Source: Rugalucina vietnamica (lineage: Eukaryota; Mollusca; Bivalvia; Lucinida; Lucinidae). Taken from it: 64,000 nucleotides of DNA. The translations under genes and the position numbers were made by a program. The notes beneath the pieces were generated by a model that was given only the letters and a program-made list of their open reading frames with translations, searched no databases and was not told the DNA's origin. The DNA lies in assembly GCA_964017185.1 (NCBI GenBank), contig OZ024870.1:64272812-64336811 (forward strand). Direction: 5' to 3'. This document shows, in pieces, positions 1-11,069 of the stretch. Each line of letters starts with the position of its first letter. The first letter of the stretch is position 1.

Positions 1-480
1 GTAAAATCCATATGGGGCCAAATAAATCAAATGTTGGTAAGAAACTGAATCTAAACCGAATATAATTTTTTCTGATTTCTCAGAATACCCTCGCTGATCT
101 CAAAGGACCAAAGGAAAATAACCTGCACTATGGATGATGTTCGGGGAGACTTTTTATGACCGCCACACGGCACAACACCAGCTGCAGTAATAGCAATAAA
201 AATAAAATTGAGATCCTGTAAGAGCAGTGAACATATAAATGAGAAAGTGGATGGGCCATACCGCGGTTTCGGCTACTTAAGCCTCTTCAGTGACCCTAAA
301 GATTTGGCAACATGAAGCTAACGAGAATTGCTGCAATTTTACACTTTTCAACAGGGTAGTCGATACAAAAAATAGTATTCTTTTGCTTCTCATTGCCAGC
401 TCCTTGTAACTGCAGAGCAACTCTCGATGATATCGACATGGCTCACACATTCCGACCATCACCAATATCACCAATATCTG
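1..480. other. no gene recognised
   Basis: Only short open frames without recognisable motifs, splice structure or repeat similarity to the rest of the window. I see nothing I can name here. Confidence 0.5.
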
Positions 481-1020
481 TACTAAAGCAAACAGAACAC
501 TTGGATTCTTGAGGAGAAACTTATTTTCTTGCCCCCAAGATGTTAAAGAAGCAGCTTATAAAGGACTGGTGCGCCCAGTCCTGAAATATGGAAGTTCTGT
601 TTGGGATCCTCATACTGAGGGCCTACAGGAGGAATTGGAGAAGGTACAGAATCGTGCCGCTAGATTTTAACTAGGAATTATACTTTCGAGGAAGGAAGTA
701 TGACTGGCATTCTTGAACAACTCAAATGGGATTCTCTCAAGAAAAGGAGGACGGATAATCGACTCATATCGCTATACAAAGGTCTGAAGGGTAAAGCCAG
801 AATACCTACAGATGACCTTATCCCAAAGACTAGGCGTTGTAGAAATAGTCACTCCAAGGCATTTCAGCTTCCATTTGCTAGTATAGAGGCCTATAAAAGT
901 AGTTTCTTTCCCCTGACTATCAGGGACTGGAATGATCTCCCTGACTCTCTGTTTTCTACTGCTGAAATATTAGATGATTGTGTGTCCAAGTTCGCTTCAC
1001 TCGTGCGTTCTGGGGACTAA
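481..1020 (+). pseudogene. LINE reverse-transcriptase 3' fragment
   Basis: Translation across this stretch gives the C-terminal tail of a non-LTR retrotransposon polyprotein. It reads RTLGFLRRNL, then VRPVLKYGSSVWDPH and VQNRAARF, a stop near 668, then (from 700, another frame) KRRTDNRLISLYK and FFPLTIRDWNDLP. The same signatures occur in LINE B (VRPQLEYASAVWDPNHKK, VQRRAARW, FFPLAIVQWNALP), so the family assignment rests on direct comparison within the window. Only the region after the catalytic domain is left. It carries at least one stop and one frame change, so it is a dead, 5'-truncated copy. The 106-residue frame at 700-1020 is part of it and not a host gene. Confidence 0.8.
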
Positions 1021-2440
1021 TTTCTCCCCAATCCGAACCCCCTGGTGAAATAATGTCAATTGGCGTGTCACCAGTAAACTATTCAGATTCAGACCACATG
1101 ACGCTACCACACTAGCAATATACAGGCGCAGGTTACATACCACAAGCTAATGTGACAGTTTTCTCTATTTCCCGGTACAGATATTGCAGCGGACTTATCA
1201 TACCGTTGTTAGTTGCAGGTTCTAGGTGCTCCCGGCCTATGTCCCCGCCAAAGCCAATACCCGTATACTCGCAGTTAGGCGGAAATAGACCGGACAAGAA
1301 TACAATGAGGTGAGGCAGTGGGGCTGAGAAAGGGAACACATATACAATTTTACAGTCTTTGAGGCCTTTTTGTGGTTGTTTCGCTCATCCTGATGTGTAG
1401 GGGTAGTGGAGGAGTGCCTTGATGGTATCCTATGCAAACCATGCTCTTCAAATCACCTTTCAATGGTGGGGCAATGGCGAATTGCCACTTTTGAGAGACA
1501 CATCTTTGTGAGTGAAAGTCCCTTAAAATGCCACTTAATAGGCCACACCCATTCAGCAATCAAAATTGCAAGTTCTGCTCCGTACTAGGGGCGAGGCCCA
1601 CCTTTCCATTACAGGCTATGCACACCGGTCCAAACGCTATCCATCTGAGCACTACTGCTAGGACATTTTGCAAAGAATGCGTCTGTTCAGTCTAATAGCA
1701 GTATCCTTGGCTCACTTTGGCTAGCTGGACAAAATTCAAAAACAAATGCACTACCGTTATTGGGTTGCGTAAGTCTGGGCACGATTCCACATAGGGGTGT
1801 GGGGTGAAGTCATATGCCATGAGAATAGTGCATGCAATTTTTCCTCGGTGTAGGCCCTCACCTCCCATACACGCGAAATGGGAGACGGGCCTCAGCTTGA
1901 CATGGTGAATAGGGCAGCATGGCATTTAAGGCTCTAAAAATCAAAAATATAAAGTCCATGAATACTAGAGCCCGACCGTATTGCGTCAAAATTACCGCCA
2001 ACATAAATCAGCCCTTTACGCCACAATTTTAATAGTAAAAGAGACCTACTGGAATATTAATATCAGGCTTGGTACCGGACCATAATTTTATTGAGTGCCT
2101 GATGCTAAGGGTTGGTAAACTGACTAATCCCAGTAGGTGGACTGGGGGTAGCCTCTTAGTACCTCTGGTGCCCGGCTACCAAAACACACACACAACAGTG
2201 GTTTTCGCGGAAATTTATCAGAGGGAATAATATTAGATTGGTATTCTAACGATGCCTAAAACAAAATAACCATAAAAGCGCAAATTTACCAGATATCTGT
2301 AAGAAATACCACTTTTAGGCAACGCTAACACGTACAAAACTTTCTTCGAGGACCGAAGAACTAACTAAATGTTATGAACCACTGCAGAAGCTGAGGGTGA
2401 GGTTACGGCCGTGTAAAATCGATTTAAACCCGCCAGTAAC
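1021..2440. other. no gene recognised
   Basis: Short open frames on both strands only. None shows domain motifs or plausible splice sites, and no repeat family found elsewhere in the window covers it. Confidence 0.4.
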
Positions 2441-2479
2441 GTTGTGTTACTGATCGTTCCAAGGCGATACTTCTGTGGT

Positions 2480-2750
2480 GGTTCTTTATGTTTTATGTCT
2501 TGGTGTTTAAGATATTTTTGTGCTGTTGGCGCCTTATGTATGTTTGCATATTTTTAGTTAAGTTAAGGTAACTGAGTGGCCACCTATTGGGAAAATAGCT
2601 GCTCATTCGGCTTACGAAATGTTTTCATGGTATAAGTACCTGATTGTTAGTTTGGTTTTTTCCCACCTCGGTTTTTGGAGTGGGAGTCTTTTTCTGATTG
2701 CGCCTTTTCCTGATCTTTGCCTACTTGTACCTTTTTAAGCCTCTTCTATG
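2480..2750 (+). repeat. dispersed repeat R5, intact copy
   Basis: The run from CTTATGTATGTTT through GGTAACTGAGTGGCC to GGAGTGGGAGTC recurs at about 21600-21704 and 23198-23265, where it is split by a tandem-repeat element. This copy serves as the uninterrupted version for comparison. Its class is unknown; no terminal repeats are evident. Confidence 0.6.
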
Positions 2751-3298
2751 AGCGTACAGCAGGTTATCTGGGCAAGTTTTTACATGTGACATCATTAAAT
2801 TCAAATTAACAGCGTTTGCATGTGTATTGCCTAGCATACCTGTAAGCATAATTGTAAATAAAGCACATAATGTTTATTTTAATTAGATTTGGCACATTAT
2901 TTTCGTTTTATATAAAATCTGTTCTAGCTCATTTACCAAATGTGGTATGGTGATGCAAAAATATTGTGTAGTATTTAAAAGGGTAAGTTCAGCAAATCAA
3001 AGGAATTTTATGCCAATAAAGACCAAAGAAAGACAATTAACACAGTATGCTTATTGCTTGGTGAATACCTTTAAAAGCACTCATAATTATCTTCTGTCAG
3101 TCTTACTACTTGAACGGACTTTAAACGATGCGCAAACATTCGCCCTCCTTTAATGCAGATTAATTAATTATTAATTGTCACCAATTTATACGTTCATATC
3201 GCATTTGATGGTGATAATTATTCTAAAGACAAGCAATAGTGCAATTTCTCTTCATTATCTCTCTATATATATCCTGAAACTTTTAGGGACGTTAACAT

Positions 3299-5689
3299 CT
3301 AATTAGGCTCTGCAACCTCTGTTGATGTGTTTGGATGTCTTTGCCAATGTCTTGTCCTTTCGCCGGGAATATAGCACCAGGGGTTGAACTTATGGGGATG
3401 CCCATGCCAACACTTATTAAGTCTACTCTTAAAACTATTGAGAGTGGGTGCCATAACAGTATGTTCTGGGAGCTCATTCCACTGCTCTACAACTCTGTTG
3501 CTAAAGTAACTTCCTCGGATATTCAGTCTAAACCTTTTCATGTAAATTTTGAAAGAGTGACCTCGTGTTCCTGTATACTGCGACATTGTGATCAGTTTCT
3601 CCTTGTTTACCATATCAATGTCATTCATGATTTTATAAACCTGAACCATATCAGCCCTTTCCCTTCTGTATTCTAATGACGGCAAGCCTAAACTTTTCAA
3701 TCTTTCTGGGTATGTTTTACCTCTCAAGCATGGTAACATTCGAGTTGCTCTTCGTTGAACATTTTCAATTGCAATCATATCCTTTTTGTGTTGTGGTGAC
3801 CACACACTGGAGGCATATTCTAGGTGTGGTCTCACCAATGATTTGAAAAGATTTAGAAACATATCTTTATCCATAAATGTGAATGTTTTAAAAATTAGTC
3901 CCAGGTTTCTATTGGCAATTGAGATCTTACTACCAATGTGTTCTACAAATGATAAAGCACTGTCAATGATCTCTGATTCAACCGTTTCTAACCTGACTTC
4001 TCCATCTGGTGACTGCATTGTGTAAATTTGTTCTATAGAATTTTTCCCTACATGAAGATGATGGCATTTCAAAAGGTTAAAAAACATTTCCCAGATATCA
4101 GCCCATGTTACAGCCTTGTTTAAACATGATTGCAGAATTTCAACGTGTTCTATTCTAGATACTCTCCAATAGATCTTTGAATCATCAGCAAAAAGTCGTA
4201 TGCAGCACTGTATGACATCTGGAATGTCATTAATGTAAATGACAAAGAGAATGGGTTCCAAGACACTGCCTTGAGGCACTCCTGATGTGACTGGCTTAGT
4301 ACTGGATGATTGTCCATCCACGACGACTTGCTGGGTTCTGTTTGCCAAAAATTCTTTGATCCATTTGTATACTTTTCCACGAATTCCATATCCCCATAAC
4401 TTTTTCATTAATCTTCTATGTTGTAATTTATCGAAGGCCTTGGAAAAATCTAAGTAAATAATGTCAACGTCATCACCTTGATCTAGTGCCTCTTTTGGGT
4501 TGTCAAGAAATTCTAATAATTGGGTTACACAAGATTTACCAGATACGAAACCATGTTGAAAGGGACTAAAAAAATCATTTCTTGTCATATGTTCAACTAT
4601 GTGATCTCTTATAATTCTCTCCATAAGTTTGCATGGAACCAATGTTAGACTAATGGGGCGGTAGTTTTGTGGTTTTGTTCTAGGTCCCTTTTTGTAAATT
4701 GCAGTCACGTTTGCTTGCTTCCAAATACTGGGTAAAACAGATTCTTGTAATGACTTTTTAAAGATCATAGTTAATGGTGTTATTATTGATTTTTTACGCT
4801 CTTTCACTAGTTTTGGATGAATATTGTCCGGAATTTGTGATTTTGAAGGTTTTAGACGATCTATTGCTTTTTCAACTAATGTTTCTGTTATTTCAATATG
4901 ACTTAAAACTTCATCAAAATTTCTGTCAATAAATTCAGGGAGAGCTCCTGGATCTTCTGGTTCAAAAACACTTGCAAAATAACTGTTCAGCACCTCTGCT
5001 TTAACTAGACTATCGTTGGTCAGGGTACCATTTTCTGTTTCTAATTGCCCTAGTTTCCCCTTGGTTTTCTGTTTAGATCTTACATAGCTCCAAAACAATT
5101 TCGAATCAGTTTTTATCTTGGTGGTCAGGTCTTTTTCATACTCATGTTTAGATCTCCGCATTTCAGCTTTTACCATGTTTCTAGATTCTTTATAAATTTT
5201 ATAATTTTGATTTGTTTTACAGTGGAGATACTTTTCCCATTTGGTATGCTTTTTTCGGATAGCTTCATGGCATCTTTGGGTTATATATGGAGACTTCTTA
5301 GCCGACCCAGAGGAAACCTTACTCACTGGTTTGTGGGATTCTATTAAATTGGATAATTTCTCTGTAAGTTTTTCCCATGAGGCAGATAAGTCACATCCAT
5401 TGAATTCTTGGAGCCAATTCAAACGGGCAAGTTCTCCAGACAAGCTGGTATAATTTCCTTTGAAAATATTTAATTTTGTAACCAATGTTTGTGTAATTTC
5501 AGTATAACAGTTAAATATAAACTCAAGTTGAAGATGGTCACTTTTACCAAGCCCTGACAAGTGGTTTATGGATTCAATCATGTTTTCCTCGTTAGTGAAT
5601 ACTAAGTCTAGTAATGATGGTTCAAACCCAACTCTGTACCTGGTATAGTTCTTGACATGTTGATATAAAAAAAACAATCCCTGACACAC
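3299..5689 (-). CDS. LINE A endonuclease C-terminus plus reverse transcriptase
   Basis: 796 residues. The first 50 or so complete the endonuclease (SLLDLVFTNEE, then the SDH motif in LGKSDHLQLEF). Reverse-transcriptase motifs follow in order: YRPISLT near residue 343, LDFSKAFDK near 412 (motif A, catalytic Asp), GVPQGSVLEP (motif B) and LFADDSKIY near 500 (motif C, both catalytic Asp present). A C-terminal region with VRPHLEYASSVWSP and VQRRATRML follows, as in LINE B. All catalytic residues I can check are present, so apart from the upstream frameshift this ORF could still be functional. The first Met is not a genuine start; it lies inside the frameshifted overlap. Confidence 0.9.
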   Translation of the reverse strand: MCQGLFFLYQHVKNYTRYRVGFEPSLLDLVFTNEENMIESINHLSGLGKSDHLQLEFIFNCYTEITQTLVTKLNIFKGNYTSLSGELARLNWLQEFNGCDLSASWEKLTEKLSNLIESHKPVSKVSSGSAKKSPYITQRCHEAIRKKHTKWEKYLHCKTNQNYKIYKESRNMVKAEMRRSKHEYEKDLTTKIKTDSKLFWSYVRSKQKTKGKLGQLETENGTLTNDSLVKAEVLNSYFASVFEPEDPGALPEFIDRNFDEVLSHIEITETLVEKAIDRLKPSKSQIPDNIHPKLVKERKKSIITPLTMIFKKSLQESVLPSIWKQANVTAIYKKGPRTKPQNYRPISLTLVPCKLMERIIRDHIVEHMTRNDFFSPFQHGFVSGKSCVTQLLEFLDNPKEALDQGDDVDIIYLDFSKAFDKLQHRRLMKKLWGYGIRGKVYKWIKEFLANRTQQVVVDGQSSSTKPVTSGVPQGSVLEPILFVIYINDIPDVIQCCIRLFADDSKIYWRVSRIEHVEILQSCLNKAVTWADIWEMFFNLLKCHHLHVGKNSIEQIYTMQSPDGEVRLETVESEIIDSALSFVEHIGSKISIANRNLGLIFKTFTFMDKDMFLNLFKSLVRPHLEYASSVWSPQHKKDMIAIENVQRRATRMLPCLRGKTYPERLKSLGLPSLEYRRERADMVQVYKIMNDIDMVNKEKLITMSQYTGTRGHSFKIYMKRFRLNIRGSYFSNRVVEQWNELPEHTVMAPTLNSFKSRLNKCWHGHPHKFNPWCYIPGERTRHWQRHPNTSTEVAEPN

Positions 5690-6192
5690 TCCAGGAACTG
5701 GGATGCAATATGTACTTCAGTGGATCTTGAATTATTTATGTTCCAGGCAATTTCTTTCAGGTTAAAATCACCCATTATCAACAAGTGACTGGGATTTAAG
5801 TCCTTGACATTTAAAATTATTTCTAAGAGTTTCTGATTGTTATCTGAATTGCTACTGGGACTCCTATATACACACCCTATCATAAGGTTATCAGAACCAG
5901 TCAATTTTATATTGCACCATATACATTCTTGGAAATCATTGTTAAGTTTTGTAAGTGTTGCAGGAATTTCAGATTTGACATATAATGCACATCCACGTCC
6001 AGTTGTTAGATCTGAAGTAAACGTGGAATAACCTTCGATTTCATAGTGCGAACTATCTATATCGAAATTCGTGTTTTTCGGCAAAATTTCAGTTATTGCT
6101 ATTATGTCTGGAGATTTGTCTTCAATGTAACATTTTAGTTCAGTTTGTTTTGTAACAGTGAAACAATCAGCATTTGTATATGAAATTTTCAA
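5608..6192 (-). CDS. LINE A endonuclease, N-terminal part
   Basis: 194 residues, starting MKISYTNADCF. It carries the front half of an exonuclease/endonuclease/phosphatase fold: AITEILP (the motif with the catalytic Glu), GRGCALYV, GCVYRSPSS and MGDFNL. The normal continuation towards the SDH motif is lost because the frame changes near 5660-5670, inside a run of A/T (ATAAAAAAAAC on the plus strand). The residues after about 172 are therefore frameshifted nonsense. In the intact protein this domain nicks target DNA so the 3' OH can prime reverse transcription. The first Met is a reasonable start, but the true start is unproven. Confidence 0.8.
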   Translation of the reverse strand: MKISYTNADCFTVTKQTELKCYIEDKSPDIIAITEILPKNTNFDIDSSHYEIEGYSTFTSDLTTGRGCALYVKSEIPATLTKLNNDFQECIWCNIKLTGSDNLMIGCVYRSPSSNSDNNQKLLEIILNVKDLNPSHLLIMGDFNLKEIAWNINNSRSTEVHIASQFLECVRDCFFYINMSRTIPGTELGLNHHY

Positions 6193-6447
6193 CTGGTTAA
6201 AACTCTTGTTAAAAACCTTAAAATTTCCACCATTTATTTTATTATGGGTGACACTATTTTTACATCATTAAAACTTGCTTGTTATAAAGTCTCATCCCCC
6301 ACAGATGGGATCTGAGTCGATCAATTTCTGACCATCACCTCAGGTGTAGGATGCTAAGATTTTTTAAGCTTTAATGCATTGCCAAACACAAGAAATATAA
6401 CATATTGTATTGTGAATAATGGATAATGGAAAGAAGACAGAAGACCG
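6193..6447. other. spacer between two head-to-head LINEs
   Basis: About 255 bp between the first Met codons of LINE A (minus) and LINE B (plus). It probably holds remnants of both 5' untranslated regions. No conserved promoter motif was identified. Confidence 0.4.
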
Positions 6448-7395
6448 ATGGAAGGACTGGTGAGTATTTATCGTAAATCCTCATTTGAGCCGAAAAAAGT
6501 GTCGCGTGTTTTTGCCAGGAGGCATCATCCCAAGAAACTAAAGATCCTTAACATAAATTTCCAATCCGTGGTGAATAAAGTGCAGGAGTTTCACTGCCTG
6601 TTGGACACTGAAAACCCTGACATTGTCGTGGGGACTGAATCCTGGTTGCGGTCGGATATTGCAAGTAGTGAGGTCTTCCCCGAGGGCTACCACTCATTCC
6701 GTGCTGACAGAAAATCAAATGCTGCCTCACGGGGTGGTGGTGTCTTTATCCTTGTCAAGAACAATTTGATCTGCGCTGAGCAACCTCAGTTCCAGACAAA
6801 TTGTGAAATTTTATGGATTAAGATAGAAGTAGCAGGCAATAGGCCTCTCTTCATTGGCGCATACTATAAACCCTCGGAAGAAGACCTGGAGAGTATCCAG
6901 GAGCTCCAAAGTTCGATCGGCCGGGTTCGGGAACACAGCGACAATGTGTGGGTTTTGGGTGATTTCAACCTGCCCAAGCTAAACTGGTCTGATGGCTCAC
7001 CTGAATCTAAACCTGATTGCTCCCTGAGTAAGGTTTATGATACCTTTCTCAACACCATAGAGGACTACAATTTTACACAGGTAGTCTCTGAACCTACCAG
7101 ACAGGAAAACATTCTAGACCTGTTCCTGACAACTAATCCAACTCTGATCAGCAACATACATTGCTCTCCTGGCCTTGGTGATCACGATATTGTTTGTGCA
7201 GAAGCATCCCTGAAACCAACCCAACAAAAACAGAAACCTCGTAAAGTCTTGCTACTCAATAAGGCAGACTGGCCAACCCTCAAAGCTAAATTGAAACACT
7301 TCCAACAGTCCTTTTTAGCAAATCATCTCGGTAAGACTGTTGACGAACTTTGGACAGACTTCACAAACACTTTGGACAAACTATCTGAAGAATGA
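6448..7395 (+). pseudogene. LINE B endonuclease domain
   Basis: 315 residues up to a TGA stop. Endonuclease motifs in order: LNINFQSVVNK near residue 35, GTESWLRSD (catalytic Glu), RGGGVFILVK, GAYYKPSEED, LGDFNLPKLNW and GLGDHDIVCAEA, the equivalent of the usual SDH site. The domain is complete. The stop interrupts the linker before the RT, and the same frame continues past it, so this is a nonsense mutation and not a natural end. Confidence 0.85.
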
Positions 7396-7836
7396 ATATC
7401 CTCTAAACTTATCCGTGGCAAATCATCTCTGCCATGGATAACACAAGAGATTAAACGGCTAATCCGTAAAAGAGACAGGCTCTATACAAGGTTCGAAAAA
7501 TACAGAGACCACGACATCCGGACTAAATTTCAGACACTAAGACAGGAAATCAAAAAGAAAATCAATGACTCATACCAAGTCTATCTCGAAAATCTCTTGG
7601 GACTTACTGACGATGACAACACATGTGACAGCAAAAAACTTGTTTCTTTCCTGAAAAACTCCCGACGTGATCAGCAAGGCACTCCACCCCTTAAGCATGA
7701 TGGCATTCTCCATTCTGAAACTAAGACAAAAGCAAATCTTTTTAATCAACAGTTTAAATCAGTTTTTACCCCTAAAGAAAAAACCATTATCACTTTCTCG
7801 CCTCGCCCAGATGCGTGTGCAGGACCTGAAGCATGA
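7396..7836 (+). pseudogene. LINE B linker between endonuclease and RT
   Basis: The frame of the preceding piece continues after the TGA (ISSKLIRGKSSLPWITQEIK, then RKRDRLYTRFEKYRD and NLFNQQFKSVFTPKE) to a stop at 7834-7836. WIT.EIK..IRKRD.LY and the F...FKSVFTPKE segment are typical of the region just before the RT in this class and have counterparts in LINE A (YITQRCHEAIRKKH, NSYFASVFEPED). Confidence 0.75.
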
Positions 7837-9250
7837 GGGTGGTTTGCCTTCTGATTCTGACATCACCACGGACCCTCAACAAGACCCTACGGTAACCATG
7901 CCAGAGATTAATATCTCACAAAACGGACTGCTTAAACTACTTAAAAATCTAAAACCTGGTAAGGCTGCCGGACCAGATAGGCTCAAACCCCTTCTGTTGA
8001 GAGAACTTAGAGAAGAGATTGCCCCGATCATCAAAGTCATTTTTGATAGATCCTTACAGACAGGCAAGCTCCCAGCAGATTGGATGACGGCCAATGTCAT
8101 GCCTGTCTTCAAAAAGGGTGACAAATCTCTGGCAGAAAATTACAGACCCATTTCCCTGACTTGCATTCTTTGCAAGGTGCTTGAACACATCCTTGCATCT
8201 AATATTATCAGGCACCTTGATGGGCAGGGTATCTTGTACGATTTGCAGCATGGCTTCAGAGAGAAGCGATCATGCGAGACCCAGCTCATCATGCTCATAG
8301 AGGACCTTGCAAGGAGTGCCAGTTTGGGAAAACAGACGGACATCATCTTACTGGACTTCTCAAAGGCCTCCGATAAGGTTAATCACAGCAAACTCCTATG
8401 GAAGCTACACCAATATGGCATACGCGGACAAGTGCTGAATTGGGTCAGAGCTTTCCTTGGGAGCAGATCCCAGCGGGTAGTCATTGATGGTGAGGAATCA
8501 GAATCAGTACCAGTTACTTCAGGTGTACCCCAGGGATCAGTCCTGGGACCTATCCTGTTCCTCATCTATATTAATGATCTGCCTGATGAGGTCTGTTCCC
8601 AGGTGCGTCTGTTTGCCGATGATACAGCCCTGTATCTCACCATAGAAGGTGAAGATGACGGTTCAGCACTTCAAAATGACCTGGACATACTTTCAAAGTG
8701 GGAAACCAGATGGGACATGGAATTCAACCCCTCGAAATGTCAGGTTGTACAAGTGACAGGCTCCAAGATCCCCATTAAAAAGGACTATGTACTGCACGGG
8801 CAGGTATTGGAGTCTGTCTCTTGTGCAAAATATCTTGGGGTTGATATATCCAGCACCCTTTCCTGGAATTCCCACATCAATCGGATTGTCAGTAGCGCAA
8901 CTCGTACACTAAATTTTGTGCGGCGTAACATAAAAACCAAGATACCAAAGGTGCGTGAAACGGCCTACAACTCCCTGGTACGACCACAGCTTGAGTACGC
9001 CTCAGCTGTTTGGGACCCAAACCATAAGAAACGTATCTCCCAAATTGAACAAGTCCAGCGAAGAGCTGCTCGCTGGACAGTTGGCAATTTTGATCAAAGG
9101 GCAAGTGTAACTCAGATTGTCCAAAACCTTGGTTGGCGCACATTGGAGCAAAGAAGGACTGACGCCCGTCTTTGTTTGTTTTATAAGGTTGTACATGGGT
9201 TAGTCGCCGTACCCCTCCCTGATTATATACAGTACAGCAATAGTCTCTAG
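7667..9250 (+). pseudogene. LINE B reverse transcriptase
   Basis: 527 residues; the first 45 or so are out-of-frame overlap with the linker. RT motifs: LKPGKAAGPDRLKP near residue 95, YRPISLTCIL near 158, LDFSKASDKVNH near 229, GVPQGSVLGP near 286 and LFADDTALYL near 316 with both Asp. The Ser in KASD replaces the Phe usual in this class (LINE A has KAFD), so activity is doubtful even without the frameshifts. The tail VRPQLEYASAVWDPN and VQRRAARW follows, and the frame stops at 9248-9250. Confidence 0.88.
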
Positions 9251-9425
9251 ATACTGCCATTCGATGACCTTTAGGCAGGTCTCCACTTCGACTGACTACT
9301 ACAAATACTCTTTCTTCCCCCTGGCTATAGTCCAATGGAATGCCCTCCCACAGTCTGTTGCATGCTCGCAGAGCCTTGAGGTCTTTAAGACCGCAGTCTG
9401 CAAGCTGCAACATTCTCGCCCTTAG
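9251..9425 (+). pseudogene. LINE B C-terminal end, frameshifted
   Basis: After the stop, another frame reads RQVSTSTDYYKYSFFPLAIV, then QWNALPQSVACSQSLEVFKT up to a stop at about 9425. This matches the natural C-terminus seen in the fragment at 481-1020 (FFPLTIRDWNDLP), so a frameshift lies near 9250. Confidence 0.7.
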
Positions 9426-9605
9426 ATCCTTACTTGTCTGTTTTTATCTGATTTTAGCTATTCTTAACTATTTTAACCTATCATCTGTTTTTACCCTTCA
9501 CCTAAATGCTTTTAATTCCTCCTTTACCTTTCCTTTTTCTGTCTGATACTAACAAACGATGCGCTAACCTGCCTAAAATGTCCGCGAGGGCGTGTGGCAG
9601 TATAT

Positions 9606-9626
9606 AGAGATAGATAGATAGATAGA
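9606..9626 (+). repeat. (GATA)n tail of LINE B
   Basis: Five or so tandem GATA units directly after the LINE B 3' untranslated region; most simply the 3' microsatellite tail of the retrotransposon. Confidence 0.6.
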
Positions 9627-9925
9627 GCCGAGTTGTCTTATGAATTGGGCCGAGTTGACTTAATCCGAGATTTTTCTGGGCCGAGTTGTCCGTAAAAACA
9701 CGAACACATTACTAATAGTCCCGTTGGGTTTTACTCATCCGCATTGTTAACAAATGAAAACTTGAACAATTCTCCCTTTTTGACGATTTAGCACAGACTT
9801 TAAGCTTCCATATTTATGTAATTGTACATTTATGATGACTTTTACATGTTAAGTAGAAAATGGACATTTTCCCTCACTCTTAATGTTAGCAACCACAACC
9901 AACCCCAGGGACTGATTTTCCCAGT

Positions 9926-10090
9926 GGGCGAGTGGTTAAACATTAAAACATGTTAAAAGCGCTATTTCATTACGCACTTAACCATTCAATCGTTCCTCCG
10001 CTGTGTCTGGTGTGGGTTTCAGCCCCACATGGTGCATGTTAAACAAGCCAAGTTCTGCCTGCGGGTGTGCTACATGGTGTTTCATAATGG
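9926..10090 (+). repeat. tRNA-like SINE fragment
   Basis: Contains GGGCGAGTGGTTAA (A-box-like) and GGGTTTCAGCCCCAC (B-box-like), then AAGTTCTGCCTGCGGGTGTG. The same order with close sequence occurs at 28036-28160. It is too diverged to be a functional tRNA. Confidence 0.5.
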
Positions 10091-10535
10091 CGGTGCTTAT
10101 CCTTGATACCAAAATCGTGAACACAATGTATTTCTAAGTTCAGAAAGCTAGAATTTTTTTCTGGACTGAATTGATGATATCTGATACGTTTTCAGTTGAT
10201 TTTTCTTCCGTCAGTCAAAATTCATGCAGCCAAAATATTGAGACACCATTTTGATTTTCATTGTTCCTTATTAGCAACGGCAGGCTGCTTTCTTAGAGGC
10301 AGGTCCGAGGAGCGTTGTTTAGCGCTCACTTGTACTTTCTTGTAACATACCATTGCATTGTAAATAGCACTAGTCTCATACAAAGTACCCATTGTTTGTG
10401 CTGAGGCATCCTTTGCCCAGATAGTTTTGGGCCGAGGTGACCTGACCCAGAACCCAGTTTTTTTTACACGAAAGTATGTCATCATTAGGACCATCAGGAT
10501 CTGGGTCGTCCCATGCCCTGAAGGCACAATTAAAT

Positions 10536-10769
10536 GAGCCGCCTCATGACAAAACCAACAATCTGCATATGCGAAAACAAAGGCGCAGATCAGCTTCGCA
10601 GTAACTGCGAAGCTGATCAGCGCCTTTGTTTTCGCTACTCGGATAGTACAGGGCCTCTTCTACTTAAATCCGAAATTTCAAGCTTCTAGCTCTTTTCTGT
10701 GACTGTACAGGTCGGTTTGTGTTGGACCTGGTCGGAAACCACATTGTTGGTTTTCCCACGAGGCGGCTC
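10536..10769 (+). mobile_element. M1 MITE, complete copy
   Basis: Ends GAGCCGCCTCATG and CGAGGCGGCTC form terminal inverted repeats of about 25-30 bp that include AAAACCAACAAT. Flanked by AAAT on both sides (4-bp target duplication). An internal palindrome of about 70 bp contains GATCAGCTTCGC and its inverse. The best-preserved example of the family and taken as reference orientation. Confidence 0.85.
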
Positions 10770-11069
10770 AAATGTCTTTGTGTTTTTATTCATGTTATCA
10801 CCTACCCTATTCTGTAGATGGTATGTTGCAAATGACTCGTGGAACCTTGAAAATAAGTTTTTATTAGATTATAACCAGTTTTGACAGCTGGAGTAGAAAA
10901 CACCAAACAAATTATTTTTAGTAAATAAATCATATTTTTGGATTGCAAATTTGACCTGATGTAGGACAATTTGGAATACAAAAATATTTGAGTCAGTCAA
11001 CAACACAAGCATTTTCTGGCTATCTACTATGATCTTTGGCCTTTATAAAATTTGTGAATTTCTTGTGTA

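Larger units (their letters stand above)
3299..6192 (-). mobile_element. LINE A, CR1/Jockey-type non-LTR retrotransposon
   Basis: A minus-strand element encoding an APE-type endonuclease followed by a reverse transcriptase. The two domains lie in two overlapping reading frames (6192-5608 and 5689-3299) that would join into one polyprotein of roughly 970 residues if one indel were ignored. No ORF1 (nucleic-acid chaperone) is visible upstream, so the copy is probably 5' truncated or belongs to a type whose first ORF is lost. Its 5' end faces the 5' end of LINE B about 255 bp away. The long clean RT frame suggests a fairly young insertion. Clade assignment (CR1/L2/Jockey) is by general motif style only. 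Confidence 0.9.
6448..9626 (+). mobile_element. LINE B, CR1/Jockey-type non-LTR retrotransposon, decayed
   Basis: A plus-strand element with APE endonuclease and reverse transcriptase spread over four pieces: in-frame stop at 7393-7395, frame change at about 7800-7836, frame change near 9250. It ends with a short untranslated tail and a (GATA)n run at about 9606-9626, which fits the microsatellite-like 3' end of CR1/L2-type LINEs. No ORF1 is visible. It is related to LINE A but clearly a different subfamily. Confidence 0.88.
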
